A stretch of 64,000 nt of DNA, taken from JAGWBJ01 sp964291465 (GTDB taxonomy: Bacteria > Chloroflexota > Dehalococcoidia > Lucifugimonadales > JAGWBF01). Under the pieces are notes generated by a model, which saw only the letters and a list, made by a program, of their open reading frames with translations, made no database searches and was not told where the DNA came from. The DNA lies in the NCBI GenBank assembly GCA_964291465.2, contig OZ219941.1, positions 124,001 to 188,000 of the forward strand. The letters run 5' to 3'. Position numbers and translations under genes: made by a program. Below, piece by piece: positions 26,996 to 33,648 of this stretch (positions within the stretch are counted from its first letter, which is position 1; each line of letters opens with the position of its first letter).

Positions 26996-28048
26996 CTAGG
27001 GGCTGCCTATGGCGTCCTCCAGCTTGTGCCGCTGGACGAGCTCGGTTATCTGCGCCCAGGTGTCGTCCTCGATGAAGATGCCTTCCCTGAGCCTGGTCTG
27101 CTCGGTGACATGCTCCACCTCGCCCGGGTAGTAGATGCGGTCGAAGCCCTTGGCGGGAGAGGTGTCCTTCACGTACTCGGCGAAGGCGCGCATCTCCTCC
27201 TTGAACTCGGCCAGGGGTCTGAAGGCCTCCACTTTGAAGACGGCTATGAAGCACCCGTCGTTGTGGCGGGCCAGGGGGTCGATGCCGAAGCCCAGGCCCG
27301 TGAGGATACCCGAGAACATCTCCACCATGAAGCTGAGGCCGTACCCCTTGTGGCCCTGGTCGGCGCCGACGGGGAGGATGGCGCCCCCCGCATAGTAGTC
27401 CTCGGGGTCGGTGGTGGGGTTGCCCTCCTTGTCCACCACCCATCCCAGGGGCATGGGCTGGCGCCGGTTCCTGGAGAGGCTCACCTTTCCCGCCGCCACG
27501 GCGCTGGTGGCCATGTCCAGCAGCACGACGCCGTCCACGTTGGCCGGCACCCCGATGCAGATGGGGTTGGTGCCCAGCCTCCGCTCCCTGCCGCCGAAGG
27601 GGGCCACGGCCTTGGGCCCGGCGCCGGAGTCGGCGGTGATGATGGCTATCATGTCCTCCTCGACGGCCATGGTCGGGTAGTCTCCCAGGCGGCCTATGTG
27701 GCTCTGGTAGTGGATGGTCATGGCCGCGACGTTCTGGGTCCTGGCCTTCTCGATGGCCATGCGCATGGCGCGCTCCGTCACGACGAACCCGAATCCCCAG
27801 TTGCCGTTGATGACCGCGGTGGTGGGAGACTCCTGCTCCACCACGAAGGGCGCGCCGGGGACGATGTGGCCCTTGTGTATGCGCTCGACGTACTCCGGGA
27901 GGTGGATCACGCCGTGGGAGTCGTGGCCCACAAGGTTGGCCTTCACCTGGTGGCGGGCTACTATCGTCGCCTCCTCCTCGGAGACCCCCTCGGCCCGGTA
28001 GACGTGGTACACCACCCTCCTGAGGTAATCGTCGGAGAACACTGGCAT
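26996..28048 (-). CDS. Ldh/AllD family NAD(P)-dependent dehydrogenase
   Basis: A 350-residue member of the malate/L-lactate/ureidoglycolate dehydrogenase family, which has its own NAD(P)-binding fold. The conserved LVGHDSHGVIHLPEYV with catalytic His, AAMTIHYQSHIGRLGDY, RLGTNPICIGVP and GHKGYGLSFMVEMFSG blocks are intact. It oxidises a 2-hydroxy acid or related compound. ATG 28048 follows GGGAGGTGGG, which excludes a longer start at 28189. The substrate is not inferable from context. Confidence 0.88.
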   Translation of the reverse strand: MPVFSDDYLRRVVYHVYRAEGVSEEEATIVARHQVKANLVGHDSHGVIHLPEYVERIHKGHIVPGAPFVVEQESPTTAVINGNWGFGFVVTERAMRMAIEKARTQNVAAMTIHYQSHIGRLGDYPTMAVEEDMIAIITADSGAGPKAVAPFGGRERRLGTNPICIGVPANVDGVVLLDMATSAVAAGKVSLSRNRRQPMPLGWVVDKEGNPTTDPEDYYAGGAILPVGADQGHKGYGLSFMVEMFSGILTGLGFGIDPLARHNDGCFIAVFKVEAFRPLAEFKEEMRAFAEYVKDTSPAKGFDRIYYPGEVEHVTEQTRLREGIFIEDDTWAQITELVQRHKLEDAIGSP

Positions 28049-28141
28049 GGTTGCCCACCTCCCGGGCCGCTGCCGCCCGCTGCCGCAATGTGGGTTCACA
28101 GTGTATAGTACAGCCCGAGGGTTGTCCATCGAGGTGCGGCC

Positions 28142-28175
28142 CTGGGGTCGCGGTATGACTGGGGTCGCGGCATGA
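28142..28175. repeat. 17-bp tandem duplication
   Basis: Two adjacent 17-bp units (CTGGGGTCGCGG followed by TATGA or CATGA) with one mismatch lie between the divergent Ldh-family and HEPN genes. They are part of the window's short-duplication pattern. Confidence 0.7.
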
Positions 28176-28230
28176 CTGGAAAGCGGCAATGACCGTCGCC
28201 ATCCGGATTCCAGGACAGGAGGCGCGACGA

Positions 28231-28908
28231 ATGACCTCCCGGAACGCGGACCAGCTCACCGCCAGGGTCCTCAAGGGCAGGGAGGACCGGGAGAACGGCG
28301 GCTACCCGCGAAACCTGTCCCTCCGGGTGCACCGGGCCATCAGCTGGATCGGCCGCGCCGAGATGGCCCACGACGACCCCGACATCGCCTTCACCTGCTA
28401 CTGGATCGCCTTCAACGCCGCCTACGCCGAGGACACTGAGGACTCCGTCGAGATCCGGGAACGGGACCTGATCGGAGGCTACTTCACCAAGATACTCAAG
28501 CTCGATGCCGAGCGGACCATCTATGAGGCAATCTGGGACCGGTTCTCCGGCCCGGTGCGGCTCATCCTGAAGAACAGGTACGTCTATCAGCCCTTCTGGA
28601 AGCACGTCAACGGCGTCGAGGGGTACGGTGACTGGGAGGCATGGTTTGAGCGCGAACAGGCCCGCATAGGCCTCGCTCTGGCCCAGCAGGAGACCCGGCT
28701 GGTGCTGAACCTGCTGTTCGACCGTCTATACGTGCTGCGAAACCAGATTATGCACGGCGGGTCGACGTGGAACAGCAGCGTCAATCGCAGCCAGGTGCGG
28801 GACGGAGCGGCGATCATGGGGTTCCTGGTGCCCATATTCGTGAAAGTGATGATGGACCACCCGGACGAGCCGTGGGGAATGAACTACTATCCGGTCGTGG
28901 ACGGGTAG
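28231..28908 (+). CDS. HEPN-like domain protein
   Basis: A 225-residue predicted all-helical protein. The C-terminal half contains LRNQIMHGG, in which Arg170 and His175 form the Rx4H motif of HEPN domains, many of which are RNases in toxin-antitoxin and defence systems. The following WNSSVNRSQVRDGA segment is conserved in a group of uncharacterised HEPN-like proteins. ATG 28231 was chosen over 28189 because a perfect AGGAGG sits eight bases upstream. No nucleotidyltransferase partner or antitoxin is next to it. RNase function is inference. Confidence 0.65.
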   Translation: MTSRNADQLTARVLKGREDRENGGYPRNLSLRVHRAISWIGRAEMAHDDPDIAFTCYWIAFNAAYAEDTEDSVEIRERDLIGGYFTKILKLDAERTIYEAIWDRFSGPVRLILKNRYVYQPFWKHVNGVEGYGDWEAWFEREQARIGLALAQQETRLVLNLLFDRLYVLRNQIMHGGSTWNSSVNRSQVRDGAAIMGFLVPIFVKVMMDHPDEPWGMNYYPVVDG

Positions 28909-28953
28909 CCCGGCACACGATACCCTTCCTCCGCGGGCATGACGGCAGGTATT

Positions 28954-28982
28954 TTGACGGCGGGTCGGGCCGCTGATAATAT
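28954..28982 (+). promoter_or_regulatory. Candidate promoter for the phosphatase-tilS genes
   Basis: TTGACG (28954-28959) and TAATAT (28977-28982) are spaced by 17 bases. The start site would fall about 50 bases before the ATG at 29042. Confidence 0.6.
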
Positions 28983-29041
28983 GTGTGAGTCCTCCCGAGA
29001 GGCCGTTCTCAGCGCCTTCACCAAGCGGGGGACGGAGGCAG

Positions 29042-29656
29042 ATGAGGCTCATACTGGTCCGTCACGGCGAGACGGAGTGGAACAGGGAGGGCCGGTTCCA
29101 GGGGCAGAGCCCCGTGGGCCTCAGCGAGAAGGGCATCAGGCAGGCCCGTGAGACGGCCAGGGCCCTGGTGGCCATGAAGCCCACCGCCATCTACTCCAGC
29201 CCCCTCACGCGCGCCATGATGACCGCTAATGAGATAGGCAAGGCCGTCTCGCTGGAGGTCACGCCCCTGGAGGGCATCAAGGAAGTGCACCTGGGCGAGA
29301 TGGAGGGCATCACCGGAAGGGAGATGCGGGACCGGTTCGCACAGTTCTACGCCACCTGGCGCAGGGACCCCTCCCAGGCGGTGTTCCCCGCCGGGGAGTC
29401 CATGCGGCAGCTCCAGGAGCGGGCCTGGAACGCCATCGTCGGCCTGGAGAAGGCCCACCCCAACGGGGCGGTGGTGGCCGTCTCCCACAACTTCGCCATC
29501 CGCACGATCCTCTGCCGGTTCATGGGCCTTCCCCTCTCCCGGTTCCACAGGCTGAGGGTCGACCTGGCCTCGGTGGGGGTGCTGCAGACCAACGGTTCCA
29601 ACCGCCAGATGCTGGCCATGAACGAGCGTTGCCACCTTCCAGAGGAGGTTCGCTAG
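29042..29656 (+). CDS. Histidine phosphatase family protein (phosphoglycerate mutase-like)
   Basis: A 204-residue branch-1 histidine phosphatase. The catalytic RHGE is at residues 7-10, the second core His is in VVAVSHNFAIRT, and YSSPLTRAMMTA and the proton donor region EVHLGEMEG are present. Such proteins dephosphorylate small molecules or act as cofactor-dependent mutases; substrate is not evident. ATG 29042 has GGAGG upstream. The stop codon lies inside a 20-bp tandem repeat (29642-29721). Confidence 0.88.
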   Translation: MRLILVRHGETEWNREGRFQGQSPVGLSEKGIRQARETARALVAMKPTAIYSSPLTRAMMTANEIGKAVSLEVTPLEGIKEVHLGEMEGITGREMRDRFAQFYATWRRDPSQAVFPAGESMRQLQERAWNAIVGLEKAHPNGAVVAVSHNFAIRTILCRFMGLPLSRFHRLRVDLASVGVLQTNGSNRQMLAMNERCHLPEEVR

Positions 29657-29721
29657 GGCCCGAGGAGGTCCGTCAGGGCCCGAGAAGATCCGCCAGGGCC
29701 CGAGGAGGTCCGCTAGGGCCG
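29642..29721. repeat. Four tandem 20-bp units at a stop codon
   Basis: Four consecutive 20-bp units beginning GAGGAGGT or GAGAAGAT and ending AGGGCC(C/G). The first unit contains the TAG stop of the phosphatase gene; the others fill the gap before tilS. Three of the four units carry a GAGGAGGT sequence that looks like a ribosome-binding site but has no start codon in range. Confidence 0.8.
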
Positions 29722-29764
29722 CCGCCGTGTCCCCGCTCACCTCCGTGAGCCGCCTGGAGTCCCG

Positions 29765-31231
29765 ATGGTCGATAGGCTAGCCCCCGTCGAACGGAAGCTC
29801 CGGAGCGCCCTTCGCCGAGGGGCTTTCACCGGGCGAGACGCCCTCCTTGTGGTTGCCGTCTCGGGCGGACCCGACTCGGTGGCACTGCTCCACGCCCTGC
29901 TCCGCCTGCGGGAGCCCGCCCGAGTAGCCCTCCACGTAGCCCACCTGAACCACAACTTCCGCGGCGAGGAGGCGGAGGAGGACGCCCGGTTCGTGTCCCG
30001 CCTGGCGGCGTCCCTGGGGCTGCCCTCGACGGTGGACAGGGCGGACCCGGTGGCGTACCAGCGGGAGGCCGGGCTGTCCTCCTTCGAGGAGGCCGCCCGG
30101 GAGGTGCGCTACTCCTTCCTGTCCAGGGTGGCCGGCGAGACTGGTGCGTCGGCCGTGGTGCTGGGGCACACCGCCGACGACCATGCCGAGACCGTCCTCA
30201 TGCACATCCTCCGGGGCAGCGGGCTGCACGGGCTCCGGGGCATGGAGCCCCTCTCCACCTGGCGGGACCGGCAGGGCGGCCGCGAGGCGGTCCTGTTCCG
30301 GCCGCTGCTGCAGGTGACCAAGGCCGAGACGGCGGCCTACTGCCGGGAGCGGGGCCTGGCGTTCAGGGTCGACTCGGGCAACCTGTCGCCCCGGTTCACC
30401 CGCAACCGCGTGCGCGACCACCTGCTCCCGGCGCTGAGGCAGTACAACCCGAGGATAACCGAAGCCCTGCAGCGGCTGGGGCGCGCCGCGTCGTTGGAGG
30501 TGTCCTTCGTCGAGGGGGAGGTGGACCGGGTCTGGGACTCGGTGGTCCGCATGGGCCGGGACGAGGTCGTCATCGACGGCGAGGGTCTGGCGGCGCTGCA
30601 CCCGCTGCTGCGGCTGATGGTGTTCAGGAGGGCCTACGAGCGGGTGGCGGGCCACACCCGCCGGCTGCGGCGAGCGCACCTGACGGCGATGGACGCGCTT
30701 CTGGCATCGAGACCGGGTAAGAGGGTGCAGCTTCCCGCCGGGCTGACCCTGTCCCGGGGGTACGGGACCCTGCACCTGGGCGCGGAGACGCCGGAGACGC
30801 CGGAGACGCCGGAGACGCCGTGCCCCTTTCCGCCGATGGATGGAGAGTACCCTCTGGCCCCGCCGCCGCCTTCGGGGGAGGCCAGCGTGGACCTCCCCGT
30901 CTGGAGGGTGGTGTACGCGCTCCAGCCGGCGGGAGGGCAGACAAGGGGCCGGCCCTTCGACGCGTCCCTGGACGCGGACAGCGTGGCCGCCGGGCTGCTG
31001 GTACGCTCCAGACGCGAGGGAGACCGGTTCCACCCCCTGGGGATGGAGGGAGAGAAGAAGCTGCAGGACTTCTTCGTGGACCAGAAGGTCCCTCGGGAGT
31101 GGCGGGACCGGGTCCCGCTGCTGGTGTCGGGGGGCCGCATAGCCTGGGTGGTGGGCTACCGGGTGGCGGAGTGGGCCAAGACCACGCCGGACTCCCGGAC
31201 GGTGCTCCGCGTGGAGTTCTTCACTACCTAG
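29765..31231 (+). CDS. tilS: tRNA(Ile)-lysidine synthase
   Basis: A 488-residue enzyme that attaches lysine to C34 of the CAU-anticodon tRNA-Ile so that it reads AUA. The PP-loop ATPase motif SGGPDS is at residues 33-38, with HLNHNFRGEEAEED and VVLGHTADDHAETVLMHILRG following. The C-terminal substrate domain ends with REGDRFHPLGMEGEKKLQDFF. A run of Glu-Thr-Pro repeats (DNA 30784-30819) sits in the linker before the C-terminal domain. ATG 29765 has GGAG upstream. Confidence 0.93.
   Translation: MVDRLAPVERKLRSALRRGAFTGRDALLVVAVSGGPDSVALLHALLRLREPARVALHVAHLNHNFRGEEAEEDARFVSRLAASLGLPSTVDRADPVAYQREAGLSSFEEAAREVRYSFLSRVAGETGASAVVLGHTADDHAETVLMHILRGSGLHGLRGMEPLSTWRDRQGGREAVLFRPLLQVTKAETAAYCRERGLAFRVDSGNLSPRFTRNRVRDHLLPALRQYNPRITEALQRLGRAASLEVSFVEGEVDRVWDSVVRMGRDEVVIDGEGLAALHPLLRLMVFRRAYERVAGHTRRLRRAHLTAMDALLASRPGKRVQLPAGLTLSRGYGTLHLGAETPETPETPETPCPFPPMDGEYPLAPPPPSGEASVDLPVWRVVYALQPAGGQTRGRPFDASLDADSVAAGLLVRSRREGDRFHPLGMEGEKKLQDFFVDQKVPREWRDRVPLLVSGGRIAWVVGYRVAEWAKTTPDSRTVLRVEFFTT
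30784..30819. repeat. Four identical 9-bp units within tilS
   Basis: Four perfect copies of GGAGACGCC in frame encode an (Glu-Thr-Pro)4 linker between the middle and C-terminal domains of TilS. Confidence 0.85.
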
Positions 31232-31243
31232 GACGGAGCGTCT

Positions 31244-32086
31244 CTAGAGGCCCAGCAGCCTGGAGGGGTTGTCCTTCACCATCATGCCAACCTCCACCTC
31301 GTCCATGCCTGCCTGGAGCAGGGTGGCGATGCCCATTCGCAGGCCCTCGGGGGCCACGGGGTGGAAGGCCTGGCCGAAGTCGGTGCTGATTATGCACCGC
31401 TCGGGGTCGGTGGTGCGTATCATCTGCGCCAGCTCCGCCGGGTCGAGCCGGTGGGTCAGGGGCATCATCACGTGGACGCAGTGCTCTATGAAGGCGCCCT
31501 TCTTGGCCAGGCTCACCATGTCCTCCACCGTCATCCCCGTGGAGAAGGACATGGAGGAGGCGTGGGTGACGACGATGCGGCCGATGCCCAGGTTTCGGGC
31601 CTCGTCCACCAGGACCATGCTCTCCTCGGTGGAGAGATGGCCCGTGGCCAGCACCATGTCGTGCTGCCGCACCGTGTCCAGTATGGGGTACATCTCGGGC
31701 ACCATCCTGCCCCGCTCGTCCAGGATGTAGATGCCCCCCTCCAGGCCCCTGTGCCTCCTGTGGGCGCGGGCCGAGTAGGTGGGCATCCACACGACGCGGC
31801 CGCCCATCAGGGCCGAGGCCGAGACCGCCGCCGGGTTGAGGCCGCCGACCTCGATGTCCAGGGTCACCCCTCCGATGAGGGTGATCCCCGGCACCATCCT
31901 GCCGACGGTGTAGGCGACGGGTTGGGTCGGGAACTCGTGGCTCTTGAGGACCAAGCCCCCCATGCCCGCCGCCTGGGCCTGCCGGGCCAACTCCAGGGCG
32001 TCGGTCCTGCGCTCCACCCGGGGGTCGGGGGCGAAGTGGACGTGTATGTCCACCGCCCCTTCCATCAGCCTGTCGATGGCCGCCAA
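31244..32086 (-). CDS. DUF6282-like amidohydrolase-superfamily protein
   Basis: A 280-residue protein with the metal-dependent hydrolase start AVDIHVHFAPDP (HxH motif) and later Asp/His-bearing strands: VLATGHLSTEES, IVVTHASSMSFS and IISTDFGQAFHP. This matches the DUF6282 group of the amidohydrolase superfamily. Reaction and substrate are unknown. The start is TTG 32086, with AAGGAG five bases upstream; an internal ATG seven codons on lacks such a site. It lies ten bases after ribH on the same strand. Confidence 0.75.
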   Translation of the reverse strand: MAAIDRLMEGAVDIHVHFAPDPRVERRTDALELARQAQAAGMGGLVLKSHEFPTQPVAYTVGRMVPGITLIGGVTLDIEVGGLNPAAVSASALMGGRVVWMPTYSARAHRRHRGLEGGIYILDERGRMVPEMYPILDTVRQHDMVLATGHLSTEESMVLVDEARNLGIGRIVVTHASSMSFSTGMTVEDMVSLAKKGAFIEHCVHVMMPLTHRLDPAELAQMIRTTDPERCIISTDFGQAFHPVAPEGLRMGIATLLQAGMDEVEVGMMVKDNPSRLLGL

Positions 32087-32095
32087 GACGTCTCC

Positions 32096-32584
32096 TTAGG
32101 GTGATGTGTTCCGGGCTCCCCTGATCGTCTGAAGGAGCCTTGCCATCTCTATGGCGCCCACCGCGGCGTTGTAACCCAGGTTGCCCGACTTGCCCCCGGA
32201 GCGGTCGATGGCCTGCTCCATGTTCTCGCAGGTCAGGACGCCGAAGATCACCGGGACCCCGGTGTCCAGGGCGGCGCGGCTTATGCCCGTGGCGGCCTGC
32301 CCGGCCACCATGTCGTAGTGGGTGGTCTCGCCCCGTATGACCGCCCCCAGGCAGACCACGGCGTCGTAGCTCCCCGTGCCGGCCAGAGTCTTGGCGGTCA
32401 ACGGCAGCTCGAAGGAGCCGGGCACCCACGCCACCGTGACGCCGTCATCGTCGACGCCGTGGCTGGAGAGGGCGTCCCGGGCCCCATCCAACAGCTTCTG
32501 GGTCACGAACTGGTTGAACCGCGCGACCACGATGGCGACGCGCAGTCCAGTGCCCTGTAGGTTGCCGCGCAGCTCTCTTGGCAA
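32096..32584 (-). CDS. ribH: 6,7-dimethyl-8-ribityllumazine synthase
   Basis: A 162-residue enzyme for the penultimate step of riboflavin synthesis. Characteristic blocks are VARFNQFVTQKLLDGA, WVPGSFELPL, CLGAVIRGETTHYDMV with the catalytic His, and FGVLTCENMEQA. The likely start is TTG 32584. No other riboflavin genes are nearby and I see no FMN riboswitch upstream. It is downstream of the selenoprotein candidate, from which it is separated by a tandem repeat. Confidence 0.93.
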   Translation of the reverse strand: MPRELRGNLQGTGLRVAIVVARFNQFVTQKLLDGARDALSSHGVDDDGVTVAWVPGSFELPLTAKTLAGTGSYDAVVCLGAVIRGETTHYDMVAGQAATGISRAALDTGVPVIFGVLTCENMEQAIDRSGGKSGNLGYNAAVGAIEMARLLQTIRGARNTSP

Positions 32585-32660
32585 GGTCTCTCTCTACTCT
32601 CCCTCTGGTCTCCGGGCCCGCCGGAGGGACGCCGGGGTCCCCGTGGACGGGCCGTCTCGG

Positions 32661-32717
32661 CCGGGCCGTTTCAGCCAAGCCGTTTCAAGCCTGGCCCTTT
32701 CAGCCCGGCCCTTTCAG
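32661..32717. repeat. Four tandem 14-15-bp units at a stop codon
   Basis: Four adjacent units of 14-15 bp, each ending in GCC(G/C)TTTCA(A)G, start exactly at the TGA stop of the disulfide oxidoreductase gene (minus strand) and fill the space towards ribH. Confidence 0.75.
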
Positions 32718-33436
32718 GAGGACGCCTCCTCGGAGGTGTTCTTTATGCCGGTCTCCAGCACCCGTTCCAGGAACTCGGACTCGGGGACGGCGCCGACGAA
32801 CTGAACCTGGGGCGCGACGCCGGCCAGCCGGCTGACCGTGCCCATCACCGTCTTGGGCACTCCCCGTACGGCGTAGGTCTGGGCCAAGGCCGGGAACTCC
32901 TGGACCTCTATGACGTCGGAGGTTATGAACGGGTTCTCGATGGCGAATGCGTGGGCCAACCTGGCCACACTGGGGCAGTACCCTCAATTGGGGGTGACGA
33001 ACACCTGGATGTGGACTTCCTGGTTGACCTTCTTCAGCCGCTTTCTGGTGTCCATGGAGAGGGGGCTCACCCCCCTGGAGAGGGTCTTGATGTCCTCCAC
33101 GATGGTGGAGAACTCGTACCCCATGGGTATGCCGTAGAACTTGAGCCTGGAGTCCCCGTTCTTTCCGATGACTATGGCGGGTATCCGCTCTATGCCGTAC
33201 CGCTCCCTCTCCTCGGCCTGGCTGTAGAAGTCGTATATCTCCAGGTGGAGCTTGGGGGACAGGGCCGTCAGCTCCTCCATCAGCTCCTGGGTCTGGGGGC
33301 AGTACTGGCACTCCCGGCCCGGGATGGTGAGCAGGGAGGAGCCCTGGCTGAAGAGCCGGATGGTCACGTCGTCCTTCAGCTCCTTGCGGAGCTCCCTCTT
33401 CAGGCCGTCCCGGTCTTTGTCGGGGATCATGGGCAT
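32714..33436 (-). CDS. Protein disulfide oxidoreductase, predicted selenoprotein (in-frame TGA at 32984-32986)
   Basis: Read through one TGA, this frame gives 240 residues with two thioredoxin-fold units, as in the PDO/glutaredoxin-like family. The first unit has CQYC at 43-46 and the cis-Pro region RIPAIV. The second has VFVTPN, then the TGA as codon 151, then GYC with Cys154, and later GVPKTVMG. Homologues have CPYC here, so the TGA falls exactly on the first active-site Cys, giving U-x-x-C. Family similarity continues for 90 codons after the TGA. A SECIS-like hairpin follows (32948-32977). ATG 33436 has GAGGTG upstream. The alternative is a nonsense mutation. Sec synthesis genes are not in the window. 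Confidence 0.8.
32948..32977 (-). promoter_or_regulatory. Candidate bacterial SECIS element
   Basis: In the mRNA sense, starting 14 bases after the TGA, GUG pairs with CAC, one U is bulged, then GGCC pairs with GGCC around a five-base loop AGGUU. A further UGC/GCA stem lies below an internal loop. The loop begins 22 bases after the TGA, within the known 16-37 range. The AGGU loop and single bulged U match the E. coli fdhF SECIS features recognised by SelB. Confidence 0.72.
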
Positions 33437-33527
33437 GGGCTCACCTCGCGCCGCGACATCGGTCCAGCACAGTTTACAATGGATCGGGTCGCCGTTCCAC
33501 CCCTTCAAGTGCCTGAGCCTAGATGGC

Positions 33528-33588
33528 TAGACACCCTATAACCAAACGGAGCAGACCCCCGGGTTGAGCCCAGGGGTCTGTGTGTCTA
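33528..33588. terminator. Nested hairpin after the AIPR gene
   Basis: CAGACCCC (33552-33559) pairs with GGGGTCTG (33573-33580) and an inner GGG/CCC extends the stem. Outer arms TAGACAC (33528-33534) and GTGTCTA (33582-33588) can pair as well. It lies 60 bases past the AIPR stop on the minus strand and is followed there by a modest T-rich stretch. A terminator is likely; a site for a mobile element is possible. Confidence 0.5.
33535..33550. repeat. Left inverted repeat of the AIPR island
   Basis: CCTATAACCAAACGGA; its reverse complement, with one mismatch, is found at 35686-35701 on the other side of the AIPR gene. Confidence 0.6.
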
Positions 33589-33648
33589 ACCAGTTTCCTG
33601 TAACGACTTCTTGTTCGACGTCTGACATTTTGCAATATCGGCCGTATC

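Noticed and set aside
29642..29721. CRISPR array
   Set aside because: Units are contiguous without unique spacers, only 20 bp long, and no cas genes are present.
32585..32713. FMN riboswitch upstream of ribH
   Set aside because: The region consists of short tandem repeats and pyrimidine-rich sequence; I do not see the conserved RFN paired segments.
32984..32986. Ordinary nonsense mutation splitting the disulfide oxidoreductase
   Set aside because: The downstream frame is intact for 90 codons, the TGA sits exactly at an active-site Cys, and a SECIS-like hairpin follows. A mutation remains possible but is the weaker explanation.
33552..33580. tRNA or tRNA fragment next to the AIPR island
   Set aside because: One stem resembles a T arm, but no acceptor, D or anticodon arm can be formed.
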